Assembly (NCBI GenBank): GCA_013396915.1
Contig: VWZL01004368.1
Coordinates: forward strand, 811,066-875,065
DNA length: 64,000 nucleotides
Direction of reading: 5' to 3'
Source of the DNA: Stercorarius parasiticus
Lineage: Eukaryota > Chordata > Aves > Charadriiformes > Stercorariidae
Shown: positions 25,101 to 38,530 of the stretch, piece by piece
How positions within the stretch are numbered: position 1 is the first letter of the stretch
Layout: every line of letters starts with the position of its first letter
The notes under the pieces: model-generated
What the model was told of the DNA's origin: nothing
The model's input: the letters and a program-made list of their open reading frames with translations, nothing else
Databases searched by the model: none
Position numbers and translations under genes: made by a program

Positions 25101-26164
25101 CATAGAGATAACATCTGGAAAGTAGTCATTTAAAAATATGTGGGAGAGCTTGGGACAGGGGTGTAAATAGTGGGTCAGAGCTTCTATCCAAAATGAAAAC
25201 ATCCCGGCTCTCAGATGTCAGACATCCTTGCTCTAGGCATGTTTTTTGTTATGATCCATCTATCATTTGTCAGTTCCTGTTCCGTCAGCATAATTTGGAG
25301 CTCAGTGTCCTTTGCAAGGAACAAGAAGAGGTTGACAGGCAGAGAAGACAGGGAATATGTGAGCATGTTGCATGACTTAATGGATACATCCAGTAAAGTC
25401 TCCTGATAAAGAGAGAGATGGCTGTCGCTCCTATTTCGATTTAATGTGTTCTCTGGCTGACACCTTTCGGATTACTACACACCGTGGCTTTATACTAGGC
25501 ATGTTTGTTGACTTTGGTCTGTGTTCTTCATTAATGAAGCCCATGGAAACTTTGCCTGATCCTTCAGTGAGAACAGCTTCTGCCCAGATACTCTTAGGAG
25601 TGAATACTTACAAACAAAAACAATTTATAAGCACCTTTTGTTCTGTGTAGGCAGGGAAAGATTGTTGATCTGCCTCTTTAATATTTCCATTCCTTACTGA
25701 AGCCGAGCCTTAAGTAAAGTCATAGCCCAGAAGCCGTGACTTCTTAAGGGTATCTGAAGCTGAAGATTCAAATGTCACATTATCCTTTTATTAAAAAATC
25801 ACAGAAGATGTGTGAAAACAGGACCGTTGTATGCTATTTTTGTTGTATGTAATGACCCTTCTTCTGTAGGAACCCTGAAGCAAGCAAGACAAATGCACGC
25901 AGTTGGAAATTGAGCTCATTTCTGTCATCTGAAACTGTCTTGCTTTCAGGTTCCCAAAGTCCCTTCAGTCAGTTCCACGAAGTTATTCAACAGCTCAATC
26001 TAGGTTATTTTTTTTAACTGTTAGACAAATCCCACCTTTGTCTACCATAAATTCCTCCCAAATGAAGAGAAGCTTTAAGTACAAATTGTACCATAATAAA
26101 TCCCATTTGGTTTTCTTTATCCGCTTTTTTTTAAAGTCGTCTGCACTTGATGTTCTTTCTTCTT

Positions 26165-26268
26165 GAAGGAGCACTGAAAAAGCTCCTTCATGAGCGACAG
26201 TCCACTATTTTCTGAGTTCTACATCCAAAATGCCAGGAATTTTCTACTATTTTCTGAATTCTACACCC
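26165..26268. repeat. Small hairpin plus short direct repeat
   Basis: GAAGGAGC (26165) and GCTCCTTC are reverse complements separated by about nine bases. Just after, a unit of about 25 bases near 26202 (CTATTTTCTGAGTTCTACA) recurs near 26246 as CTATTTTCTGAATTCTACA, roughly 43 bases later, with one difference in the core. This is a minor local duplication with no evident function. Confidence 0.7.
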
Positions 26269-28379
26269 TTCAACTCAGCTAGACTGCTTCCAACTAGAAA
26301 AATACTTTTATGTTAGTGTTTCAATAGCTGACTTTCAAAGTATGATACGTGCAAACACTATTTTGAGTACCTATCAGAAATTGCCAATCTTCTCTTTATA
26401 AAAATAGTCTTGTTTTTTTCAGTATAAAATCTAATATTTTATAAAACTTTAGTTTCTTTGGAAACAAGTTTACTGTGTCATTCCAAGTTGAGACTAGTTC
26501 TTTTCTGGACATCTCTAAGGTTTCTTTAAAAGAAGGATATGATATTACAGGAAGAATGTTACTCTTGTTTGCCAGAGAGCTGTTCTATGTTTACTATAAT
26601 AGGATTAAAGGAAATTTGAAAGTCAACGCTAGCTCAGTGGGAAACTGATAAACACACGTTGTACTTGCAGGAACACTCTGCCCAGTGGTATTAGGAAATT
26701 TATCACTATTTATTTAGCAGTTCAGACTTTATCCGACAAACAGATTTGTTGTCCATTTAAAACTATGCCAGACGTTGAAAGACTTAACAATATGGCTGTG
26801 ATTTGCAGAATGTGAACTATTATCCTGGCATGACCATCTCATGTGGCTTAGGATTGGGACTCTCATACCATAGACTCTCAAACAAGGAGTCTGTAGCTTA
26901 TGGATCCTGTTGCTTTCCAAAGTCTGTGGTTTGATTCCTGGCACTTCTGGTTAGGTCAACTATTATAGCCACAGTCAAAAACAGTGATTTTCAGAATCTG
27001 AGCTAGCTAGACGAGGGTGTAGCTCCTTGGAAAAGTTACTCTGGAAGAGGCAAAGCCAGCAGTATCTCTGGATCCATATCTGGTATTGGCAGCCTTGAGA
27101 AGCAATGGCAGTCCAGTCTCATATTTACTAATGTTTGTTTACTTGTGCCTTGTCCAATGTTTCAACTAGAGAGTGAATTCTGGAGAAAGAAAAGGCCACA
27201 GGGATGACTTTCCATTCCTAAGTACATGTTAAGAGGTCATTTTTACATGGACACAAATGCTTACAAATCAGAAAATAGAACAAAGTGATTTTGCTATGAA
27301 AGGCATATAGGAAATATTTGTTTGAAATATCATGCGTAGAGGGGAATGCATAATCACAATGTGATACATAAGCTACTGTTGCAAATGTTTTCATCACCTC
27401 CAAAATGGCAGATATCTTGCAAAAGTGGCAAGCTACTCATTTCTGAACTTCTGAACAACAGAAAATCCCAGTGGACTATTCCCACCATGTGCTGGGAATT
27501 AGTAAAAACTTCAGGATGGAGTCACTGTTGGTTATGGAAGCTACTGCTGTGGGCTCTTCATGCTGTGTAGGGTAATACAATTATTTGATAAAAAGACAAT
27601 TAGGGAAATTAGTTCATTTCTAAGCTGCTCTCAGCTTTGGAATATCTTAGAAAAATGCCTAAACAGCAAGGATCTTTTTTTTTTGTATGAAATTTGTGGA
27701 TTTGTATGTTATCTGTGAAGTCACTTGAAAATACCCGTTTCTTCTCTGATTCATGTAAGATGTGAATGTGAGCTGCTAATCCGCTTTGAGATATTCAAAT
27801 CTCAAGAAATCTTTTTCATCCTGTTCAACACACTTGTGCTGAGGAGGAATAATTTAACTTCTCTTGCACTCCACTCCCACCCAAACTGATCTTTAAAGGT
27901 GTGGAATCACTGGAAATGACCTCTCCCAGCCAGCTGAGTTATCCTTTCATTATGGTGCATGTCTCTCTATTGTAACCATGGCCGTAGTACAGACCAGCGT
28001 GTTGTGGAGTCTCTCAGGCTGCCAACAATGATGAGAATTTTCACTTTGGTTTTAGCTGCTCCATTCAGACAGTGGAACTGGAAATGCGTGGGTGAGAAGT
28101 CCACAGCAAGGGTTTCCTATCTCAAGGGAGACTGTTGGGTATTTAACTCCACAGGCGGTCCAGGCTTCAGGTCATGGTGGAGCCGAGTTCTTCTGCAGAT
28201 CTGTCCTGGGCAATTTCACCTGCAGATTGAAGAAATCTCTATCTTACTTTCTCATTAATTAAAATAAAATGTTGCCTGTTTGAACTCTTCTGCTTAGCTT
28301 CATCCACATAGATAGGCTACAATCAGAGTGCTTGCAGTTTGCTCCATTATATACAAATTGTAACTCAAGGCTGCGGCAA

Positions 28380-28910
28380 GTTGCCAGTTCATCTCCCCAC
28401 TCGGACGCCAGCTTCATTTACTCATATAAATAACTGGATAGCAGTCAAACGTGATTGACTTAAGCTGTTACTTTTTCTGATTGTGTAAATTATAGGGAGC
28501 TTGAGGTGCTAATGCTGTGCTGCTTGGTTGGTTTTTTTTCCCCACACTGAAATTTAGGCATAATTGTTGAGAATATTGAAATGCATTTATCATTGTATTT
28601 ACTTTACTGATTTATTTATCTTTACTGATTACAGGACAATGCAGAATTAGTTGGTTTTTATTGTCATATTAGAACATGCATGGTTGCATTTATATTAATT
28701 AAAGAGAGGATTAGTTTCTCAATAAAAGTGAACTTTAAGTTACTTTGGTTATGAAGTACTCCAAATTAGATTATTTTCCACAAGATATTTATTTTTTCCT
28801 TTGAAAACATTTGAAAACTGGCTTATTTTATCATGATTAAGGCTGATGCCTTAATTTGGGCATCAAACGCATTATAACTTTTGAACTTCTAAATGCATGG
28901 TACAAACTGC
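28380..28910. other. Candidate conserved non-coding block in the intron
   Basis: This AT-rich stretch carries several homeodomain-type cores (TATTAATTAAAG near 28700, TAAATTATAG near 28490, TGATTAAGG near 28838). It contains no microsatellite and no recognisable repeat, and it has the texture of deeply conserved developmental enhancers. Conservation cannot be seen from one genome. TAAT-type cores are expected often in AT-rich DNA, so this is only a pointer for alignment. Confidence 0.2.
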
Positions 28911-29570
28911 TAACATATATAGCAGTTAGTCAGCAACGCTGGTGGAATTTTTTGGGTGAGACTCATACTTCAGTTTTGCTTTTAAATAAGTGCTGTCTTC
29001 TTGCTAACTGTAAACCTCTCCTAATGCTTCTGTGATGGCCTTTTGCTTTCATCGCATGACCAATTTCTTTGAGGTGGCAGAACCGAATAGTCTCTTAAAA
29101 GTATTAGTAGTCCGCCGAGTATTCCAGCTTTGTTATGCTGCCCGTGGCTATGCCTGTGGTCTCACTTTAGCTGGGCATAGGTCTAAACTTGTGCTGAAGG
29201 AATTGTCTCGCCCTTGGCTCTGCTGCTAGCCGCTAGGTTGTGTCTTAATTCTGTTACAGGCTTTCTTTGTGACACCTGGCGTGTCTAAAATGGTACACTC
29301 AACATCTATAGGAAACTGGCTCAGAAATTGTGCTGTAAATGTTGATGTAAGTGTTCAAAACACTGCATGTCCTCTAGTTGACAGTGTTCTTAGGTGCAGA
29401 CTCCTTGCATGGTGTCTTGAAAACCCTGTTATCACTGGGTGGCCTTAGTAGTCTAGGTAGTCAGGCTCAGTTGCTAATTGTGGAAGGTCTTTGAATAAGG
29501 TTGCTATTTAAGAGACAGCACAAAGACCAGCATTCCCAAATTTTCTGAACAATGAACACAGGCTAATAAG

Positions 29571-29766
29571 GGCGATGAGGCACTGGAACAGGTTGCCCAG
29601 AGAAGCTATGTGTGTCACTGGAAGTGCTCAAGGTCAGGTTGAACAGGGCTTTTCCTGAGCAGCCTGGGCTATTGAAAGATGTCCCTGCCCAAGGCAGGGG
29701 TTTTGACTGGATGAGCTTTAAAGGTTCCTTCCAACCCAAGCCATTTTGTGATTCTGTGATTGTATA
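29571..29766 (+). mobile_element. CR1 non-LTR retrotransposon, 3' end fragment
   Basis: Landmarks appear in order on the + strand: GAGGCACTGGAACAGG, TTGCCCAGAGAAGCT, GTCCCTGCCCAAGGCAGGGG, GATGAGCTTTAAAGGTTCC, TTCCAACCCAAGCCATT, and the terminal GTGATTCTGTGATT tail units. This is the last ~200 bases of an avian CR1 with the element in GREM2-sense orientation. It is 5'-truncated, as most CR1 copies are. It contributes no intact ORF. Confidence 0.93.
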
Positions 29767-32103
29767 ATGCTGTCATCGTTTGAACAGAACCTTATGGGTC
29801 ACTTTACAGGTTGTAAAAACTGTTACTGTCATTGAACAGGTTTTAAAAAAAAGTATTAAATGCTTCTATTACAAACTGCTTACCACAGTGTGATATATGT
29901 GTGTGTAAGCAAATAGGAGTAGTATGTAAAAAAGGTAGCCATGACCTTATGTGTAGATGCAAAAAAAGATTGATGTTTCGCTTTACTGGAAAGCCTATAA
30001 GGATGTGAATTCTGATGCAGATTTGCACACACTGAATTAAATGAATTCCTGCACAGAGGAGTAGGACAGTGTATTACTTCAAGACAATGCAAAAATACTT
30101 TTATACTTATACAAAAAAAGGCACTGTTAACTATGCCTTCTATATAGTGGGAATTTCTGCCCATTGTGTATTGCTCTGCTGTCTTCATTATTTAACATTT
30201 CTAACCTGGGACATCCAAAGATTCTGATTATGGTTTGCACAAGGTCATCCATAGCTGTAAAATATATTTTTACTGTAGTAAAAGAAAGAGACACCAACAG
30301 CTAATTGCCCTTGCACTTTTCCCTTTTGAAGCAGTGTATCTAAACCCAAGTACTTTAAAGTAAGGAAGAGAGGATTTGCTTCTGATGAACTGAATTATTC
30401 CATACATAGATTGTTCTGGTACATTTCAGTTGTTTGGTTTTTTTACCCTATACAATTTTGGGGGTGATTCTAAGTTAATATCATATTTAAATGGTAACTT
30501 TCAAACCAGCTATGTAAATACTTAGGTTTTATGATAAAACTCATATAATTTAATTCTGAAATTATTCCATCAGTTTTTTGAACTTACATGTATTATAAAA
30601 GTCAGAATTAATTTCAAATTTGAGTGAAACTAGCCTAGGTATCTTGAGATACGGAGTTACCCTATCAAAGATATGTCCACTAAAGAGTTGACATTTACAC
30701 TTCTGAACTTCATTCTTTAAGAGTCACCTTATTTATAGCAAGATAAATGCACTTTCAGCTCTAATTGCACAGAGTGGCAAAAACATTCTTTGGATAGCCT
30801 AAGTAATCTAAAATATATCTTATCTGGGAAACCTCAGAGGATCTATTTATTCAAGAAGTTAGGAAAATTTAAGGGATGTGTACTTACAGCCTGAATTTCA
30901 GAATATACAACTGCTGCTTGCACATTTTAGAAGGATGCTTAGTTTCTTTTAATTAAATAGAATATTTTAAACATCATAAGCTATATTTTCACAGAGTTTA
31001 TAGGACAGATATCATGCCATGCTAGAAATATATACGAGAACTTGAAAAGTATATTCAAGAAGAAAATCCAAACAGATTAATGCTTTTATGTAATGGAAAA
31101 AAATAAAAATGCAAATAGTGACAGAAGTGAAAAGTAAGTTAAGCTTTTCACTGGTCTGTCAGATTTAACTACAAGTTAAATTCCAAACTGTTTATGAGTT
31201 CAAAGTGGGGGAGGGGGGATGGTGGTGTTCAACAAGTGGTTTTGGTTTTTTAAGCACCTTTAGGATTTTTTTTTTATTCATTATATATTCCCCTCACTCA
31301 TTCACTGGTTGTTTTAAATATTTTTAAACGGAAATTGAACACATTTCCCAAGAAATACTAAGAAAGGGCAACTTTACTGTAAGATAACTGTCTATAAGCT
31401 AACAGTCTCTTAGGATATAATCCTTTTCTAGGAGTTTATACATACAACTTGCTGTTGTTAAGGCTTTTCATCAAGAAGTCAAATGGGATTTATTCCTCCG
31501 GAGGCTTCCTTGGTTAGCATATGTGAGGGAACTCATATCTAACTGCTGGTAGGTTTTATGTTGTGTAACCTTTGCAAGTATTCATTGCATGTTAACTCTT
31601 GATAGATAAAATTACTTATTCACTATTGACTTATCTTTGAGGGATGATTTACTTTGTCGCTATTTGGTCATCTTTGTGCTCTGTTGAGACAGCAGTCTCT
31701 CCGAATCATCTCGTGGCATGCAGCTATTTCCCTGATACAAAGTTGTAGTTAGAGATCTGCAGGAGGAATGTGCAGGGGAAAAGGAAGACAGACAAATGTT
31801 GGCATGTTTTTGAATCTGTGCTTAGGACAGCAATCATTGGTGCCTGTGAAGAGGAGGGTTGTATGTTTGTAGCTTTTGGTTGCTCCTGTTTATTGGGTTG
31901 CTCTCCAGGATAAGAATGGTTAACTATTTAGCCATTTTTTCTTTCACTGCTTTCGCTCATAGGATTATGTTATTTTGCCCCACCGAAAAAAAAAATCTCG
32001 AATCAAGAACCACTGTGACATTGCCATTATGTCTGGGTCACCTTCTTATATCAGCTTACCCTTTACCTAGAATATGCCTGTTAGCCCAACCTTGCATATG
32101 TAT

Positions 32104-32120
32104 ACACACACACACACACA
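32104..32120. repeat. (AC)8-9 microsatellite
   Basis: A pure AC run is flanked by TGTAT on the left and TATACATG on the right. The flanks are themselves near-complementary. Confidence 0.9.
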
Positions 32121-32369
32121 TATACATGACCTGCAATAAAACCTTGACACATGCATAAGTTAGTGAAAGGAGCCTTTTACTTTTATTCTAGATATTTCAG
32201 CATGGTCTCTGAGTAACTTGGGAAGAATCTAAATGTATCTGGCCCCTCTGGCACTGTTTAGATATGTGAAGGGTAAAAGTAGCCTTTGCCTTCTTTCCTT
32301 CCACCTATTTTCACTATGCAGAAGACTGGCCAATTATGAAGGTCAAATGAATGCTACAAATAACAATGT

Positions 32370-32545
32370 CTAGAGCGCTAGTTTGGGAATACGGAGCCGC
32401 AAACTTTTTGTTTCATGTTGGGCAAGTCACCTTAAATCTGTATCTGAGAGTGCTAAGACTTTCCTTTGCTCAGCATTACAGACTAGAGAATTTTGCAGAG
32501 TCCTTACACAGTATCTGAAGCTGTGAAGGTAGATGAAGCTGACAG
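32370..32545 (+). mobile_element. MIR/CORE-like SINE fossil
   Basis: In order the + strand shows GAGCGCTAGTTTGGGAATACGGAG, TGTTGGGCAAGTCACCTTAAATCTGTATCTGAG and TACACAGTATCTGAAGCTGTGAAGG. These resemble the head, core and tail of the widespread amniote tRNA-derived MIR/CORE SINE (GAGCACTGGTCTGGGAATCAGGAG, TTGGGCAAGTCACTTAA, and GCTCAGATACTATGGTGA). The copy is heavily diverged, as expected for an insertion predating birds. Identification is from memory of the consensus. Confidence 0.5.
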
Positions 32546-32695
32546 AGCCTGGACTCAATAAGCCTTGCAGAAGAGCAGGAGAGTAAAACAGCTACGGTAA
32601 TCTGCTTTGTGGTAACCTGCCTAGGTGCCTTCCAAATGGACTGAAGTGCTCTGTGAACTGAGCTGCGAAGTGTTATGGAAACGCAAGCCCAGATT

Positions 32696-32717
32696 TTCCA
32701 AAGCAGCTGCTTTGGAA
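32696..32717. repeat. 22-bp perfect palindrome centred on an E-box
   Basis: TTCCAAAGCAG is followed directly by its own reverse complement, with no spacer. The centre is CAGCTG, an E-box bound by class I/II bHLH dimers. A perfect palindrome of this length is expected by chance in well under one window in ten. It lies about 150 bases downstream of a SINE fossil. Confidence 0.9.
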
Positions 32718-35700
32718 TGTGGAACTGAGCAACCTAAGTAATCCAGTAGTGGCATCGCCATAAGGACTATTGAAGAACCTAAAAATGAAGTGACCCTCAT
32801 CAGGAATTCCCATAGGTGAGGCAGACACCTGCATTCTTTGTGCTGTCGATAGAGTTTGGCTTAGGGTGTTCATAAATCGGTATGCCAAGGTGGGGAATGA
32901 TTGAACTTCAGATAATGCTGTCGAAATGAGTGCCAAAACCCTGCCCTCATAAGTGGAGGCTCCCACAGAAGTGCTGAGGAAAAAACGTGGAAGAAAGATT
33001 GATAAATGCTGCAAAATGCTTCTTAATGCTCTCATCTTTGGATCAACGTGCTGAGATTTTCCTTATGGAAGGCAAAAGGTGGAACTGAAGGCTGGGGAGG
33101 ATCACTATGAGGGTTGAATGCATAAGTTAAATTACACTCTGGAACTAAAGGTGATAAAATCCTTGGAGCTATAAGAGGATGTAACTAGATCCAAAGTACA
33201 GCTAAACACATCTTACCCCCTCCCCTCCACTGTCAAACCCTTACATAGGGAATGGCCCTGGGTGCCAGTGGCCAGAATGTCACAGTTCAGAGCTGGTGAG
33301 CTTTTCAGAGGCCGTTGGGTTTTCCCAGATACTTTTGAGGATCACTGAACATGATTTCACTTCAAGATGAGAAAGTCCTGTATAACAATAAATTTCACAA
33401 GTCCAAAGTTCAGTGGGAAGCTGTGCACACAGAGCAACACAGATACTGAATTCTTCATTGATGCTGTATTAGCATTGGATGAGGAGAGATTAGGATCAGC
33501 CCTCCTTTGCTTAAATGATTTGCCTGGTACAGCCAACTGGCAGAAACTAGGGCCTTCCAGCCAGGAAACTGTACCAAACAAGACACTCGGGTTATGAAGC
33601 CTACGATTAATGCACACATTGTGGGAAAGTTAGCATTAGCTATAGAAAAATAGTCAGTTATTTGTCACCATTGCCAAAACTGAAGTTAATGACTTCAGAA
33701 GGTCTGGCATCTCTGACGTAAACCTTAATCAGATCTTAATTTGGCTCCAGCCAAGAGTGTAAATCTATGGGATGTGGGGGGATTCTAATTAAACTTTCCT
33801 ATATCTTGCTTTAGAATATATGGCAGTCATGCAATGAAAAACTCCTCATTCTGTTACATTTTTCCCTTACAGCAGGTTGTATTACAGCTCTTTCTCCCTC
33901 TTTCCTCACCTCACTGTTTTACCCACAATGGTCTTCCATTCAGTTCTTCCTAGACCCTGATATCTAAGGTTATGAAAAAAAAAAGGGAAGGAGCTATTTG
34001 GCTGTGGATTGTTGTTATTTAATTATTGTCGGCTCAAAATTCTTAGAAAGGCATGTAATGGGAGACTGAACCCTTCTTGGATGTCCCGTCTGAGCCTGTC
34101 GGGCAGCTCTGCTAAATCGCAAAACCAAGGCACTAATGCAAGCAGCAAAGTTGGGGTTTCCATTGGCCCCTATAACAGGACTTCCAGACTTTTGCTGTCT
34201 TGTACGCCTTTAAAATGAGGGAAATTGTTCAGCCTTACAGCACTTACATACCCTTTTAGCCACAGTTTATAGAACCTGTTCAGCTGTTGTTGTTCTTGTA
34301 TATCCAAGGACTCCTGTAGCCCTGATTAGGACTAACTAGGCTAGGTTTACTTAATGTGTTCCACTAGACAGAAAACAGACATTTGTGGAGTTTTCTCTCC
34401 CGTCATCCTTCTTCCCCATTTATAGCCAGATGAAGTTTAATCAATTAAAAGTAAAATAAAATTGTAAATATGCAAAATAACTAAGGAAGAAACATGATAC
34501 TAAGAAGAAATGAAAACCAATTTGTATTGGAATTACAAGATATTCCAAGAATTTAAATGTTGTTAACCTATTGTTTTAAATTACTTCCTGGTAAACATTT
34601 CTGGTGTGGTTGTTTTTTTTTTTCATCTGTCAGTTGTCACAATAATTCCTCTGTAAGCATTTGCTGATTACTTCAAACTGACTGAGTATTTTTTAATGGC
34701 AGTACTTTTTCTGTACACCTGAACTGTGTGAAATATAAATGAGTCTACATGAAGACCGAGCCTTGCCTGGTCTAAACGACTGTATATTTTAAACCTCAAG
34801 GACTCTGTATTGATATTCCCATAGTGTAAAATTATTGGCTCCATTGAAGTAAAATATTTTTATTTTTAATTGATTCTAGTGGAGGCAGTATTTGTCAGAT
34901 ACATCCTCGGAAATAATTTTAAATACATATTTGCAGAGACTCATCCCTCCCTCCGTTTTTCCCCCTGAGCTTACTGGACACAGTGAAAAGGTGTGTGGGA
35001 TTTCTTGGTGGTAGAAAACATCGCAGTATTGCCCACTGCCTGAAGCCTTGCAGCTTCTTCTCATCCTCTGCTGTACTAATCTGTTTCAGGATTCCGTCTT
35101 GTATTAAACTTCCCTTTTGTTTCCATTCTGCGGTAATTCCTTGGCAATGAGGGATGTACTTATTAGAATCTGAACATAAGTATATCCACACAATTGTTGC
35201 TTTGCACTGGGTTACAAGAGAGTATGAATGTAGCATTGATTTAAAATACATACCAGAGCAACTGGCTTCTCTCAGGAATAGCAGTACTAAGAGGAATTAT
35301 ATTACGGCTACTAAATAACAGTAAGTAAATAATAATAAGAGTAAATAATAGTAAACAAATAATGAATATTAGTGTTGTAAGTTGCTCTTAGGTGAATGAC
35401 TCTTTCTTGGTTTTTCGGACCCCACAGACTGCAATACCACTCCACCTCTTTAATGTAGTCAAAAATAGCAGACTATATCTAGGTAGGGGAGCAGTTCCTC
35501 ACAGGGAAGATGTTGAGGAGATGCCTTTACTCTGTAGGCTAATTTTAGGGAATTAGCAACAGTAAGTGAATCAAATTTCAAAGCTGATCTCAATCTCGGT
35601 ACGATAAAATGGGCAGATGGGAAAGTGGACTTCGATTCCAGTGTGTGTTCAGTTTCTGTTTGAGGGCAATTTCATTTATTTATTTGTTGGGCTTTGTGGG

Positions 35701-36784
35701 AAAGGGAGGGTTGGACGGTGGATACATCTTCACAGGGTATTGCTGCGCTTGTAGGACAAGTACCATAGCTTTATGATGACAGCTGTTGACAAACTATTCC
35801 ACACCTGTTAATTATGGGTATTACAAATAGAGAAAAATTTGGGTGTTTGCTGTCACGACGACAATACAGATGTTTTGGTCTGTGCAAACCTCTGCAGTTT
35901 GCCTCAGATCTTTGAGGACGTGCTTGTTTCTGGGCTTGTCCTGTCGTCCTGAGACCTCCAGATGAGAAGCCACTCAGCTGCCCCATTCAGTTGCTGATTG
36001 TGGACTTTGGTGGCTCCATCAGCCAGTGCAGCAGCACCATTGCCCCGCTTCTAGTTCAACGTGTCTGTCGCTCTGGCTCTGAACGGACTGGAAGGAAAAA
36101 GTACGATATGGCATGATATTGACATGATATTGTCTACCCACACTGCTAATTAAGCAGTTTTGACTTCTCTGTCTAGAAATCAGTCCTCAAAGACAGTTTA
36201 AAACTGTGCCCAAATTAGCCTTATATGGAAAATGGTGTGGGTGTGTGTTTTATGGGTGTTTAAGTATGCTTTGGGAACGTAACTTATTTTCCAATTATTT
36301 ATAAACGGCATTCATTTTCTTCAACAAATAAAGTAGGAATGTTTCCCCTAAATAACCTAAATTTTGGAAAACCTAAGTCATTCTGCAGCATCTTGAGTTT
36401 TGACCTCTTGCCAATGGAGGAGCATGAAACAAATGTTACATATTCTGCCTACAGCAAAAGGAAACAAAATGAGTCTTTAATTCTGAAAGAATCTGATAGT
36501 ATCTGCATTATAATGGTGGTAGGTTGACAATTAGCAGGTTGCAGTGTGTTAAACATAAGGCTGGCTTTGAGCAGTGGTGTAGTGCCTCCCATAGCAAAAG
36601 TACCTTAAGCTGTACTGCAAAAAGAATGATGACTTATTTCTGTGCTAGCTAGCATGAAACATAAAACTCTAGGAAGATGAGAAGAGAGATGACAGAAAAC
36701 TAGGCAAAATTCTGTTATAAAGATGGTTCTTTGGAATACAATAATTGTTCCATATAATACATACATGTTTATTTACTTAAAAGG

Positions 36785-37290
36785 GAATTAAAGGGACTTT
36801 GAGAAGTCATCTGGCTCATCTCCTGCTTGTTACAATCCATTTATCTAATAAAATTCCTGGCAGATGTGGTGATAATTTTTTTCTCCTTTTGTGTCACATT
36901 CTCCTTAATAATCCTGATGATAAGTCTACAAACTTAGGCAAATGAGTTCCAATGCTTCACTGTCTGTATCACGGTCGGTGCTTGTTAATAGGAATATTGT
37001 CCGAAATCTTATTTGCTGACATTATTGCATTTGCATCCATGAAGGGTAAAGACATACTGTTTCACTCTTTGTGATAGCCTTGTATGTGTTTGAAAGCTAT
37101 TAACATCACTCCTCTGGTCGTTGCTTCTTTATATTAAAGATCCCTGATTTCTGCAATCTTGCCACATTAAGTTATAGTTTCTGTGTATATAAATGTTCCT
37201 GTTTTTCTTCTTTGCCTCCCTTCTAGAAATCTTCATGGCTTTCCTGAAGCATGGCACCCAGAACTGGCACATAACCTATTGCTTTCCATT
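36785..37290 (-). mobile_element. Ancient CR1/L3-like LINE fossil
   Basis: Reading the + strand, decayed landmarks of the reverse-complemented 3' end of L3/CR1 elements appear in order. They are AAGGGACTTTGAGAAGTCATCTGGC (36790), TTCCTGGCAGATGTGGTGATAA (36855), AGGCAAATGAGTTCCAATGCTTCAC (36938), GAATATTGTCCGAAATCTTATTTGCTG (36990), AGCCTTGTATGTGTTTGAAAGC (37076), TTAACATCACTCCTCTGGTC, and finally CTGAAGCATGGCACCCAGAACTGGCAC (37241). Together they span about 500 bases of one 3' ORF2 plus 3' UTR segment on the - strand. Its divergence marks it as far older than the CR1 copies at 29.6 and 60.3 kb. It is non-functional. Confidence 0.65.
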
Positions 37291-38511
37291 CTGCATTTGT
37301 GCAGCCATGTTTTCAAGTCCAAAAATAGAACCTCGATTTGTCCTTAATGTCCTCAGCATACCATCGGCAAAGTGTGGTGGGCATAGATCTGATGGGAGGC
37401 TTTTTGAGATTTGTATACAGTTAGCTTCTGCTTTTGGTTTTTTTTTTTAATGAGGAGTCTCTTGTCCTACTGTGGGACATGTTGGGACAGACGGGTTGTG
37501 ATGCGATGGCCATTGTGAGAGACATCAGTGCACATAGGAACAATATACAATTTGGTGTGTGTGTATGGGAGTTGACTTAACAAAAAGCTGCAACAGGCTG
37601 CAAACTTATCCAACCTTTCTATTTTTTTTTTAATTACAAGTGGGTAGGGTGTGTTCCCTGATGCTTTTGACTTGCTGGTGTGTAGGGTATGTTGCCATGC
37701 TTTTATTCTAATGTTTGGTAACTTCAGTGGGCTTTTGGACCCAAATACAGGAAGACAATTAAGTGTTTGCTTAACTTCTACAGTGTTAGTTTATAAGCTA
37801 TCCTCTCTTAACTAGAGCCCCAATTACTAAAATGGTGTGAGCTCATACCTATATGAGAGGTTAGTCCAGTATATTTATGCATATATGCAACTGTAGTTAA
37901 CTGGAAAACAGCCCGCATGGTACTCAAAATTATCTTGGCTTTTGGAGAATGAAGATGCCTTCATTCAGTAACAAGGGAGAAGCTTAATGCACAGGGTCTG
38001 AGCATAAGCCTGTGCCCTTTGAATGGCTGGTCACTGTGGTATTTGTACGCTTTGACTGGGTGGCAGAGATACAAGCTGGTGCTCTTTGGCATTGAAGGCT
38101 TCACCTTAGACCCTGACTGGTCAGATGCTATTTCAGCCTTCTGATGAATGAATGCTCCTGGATAACTTGTCTCCTGTTTTTCTCATTCATGTATGAGGAT
38201 CATCACTCCATTTCTTACCACATCATGTGCATGCACAACTTGTGCTTTTGCCTAATGTAGGCAAAAATCCGTGTGAATTTAATAGACAGAACAAGTGAAC
38301 AATTTTTGTTACGGTTCTGGTGCTTCATTCTGAAAGGGAAGTTGGACAAATGTTTGCACTCAAATTATGTTATAATTTCTCATAGATTTCTTTTTTCAGG
38401 TTATTAACCAGCAGATTGATTCTGCCTCATGAGCATTTTTGTCCCATCTGTTACCTGGAAAGACAGCGGAAAACTGTGTCCCTCCAACTTCTTTCACCAA
38501 GCCACATTACA

Positions 38512-38530
38512 TGTTTGTTTGTTTGTTTGT
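38512..38530. repeat. (GTTT)n short tandem repeat
   Basis: Between four and five TGTT/GTTT units lie in a row, a simple microsatellite. Confidence 0.9.
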
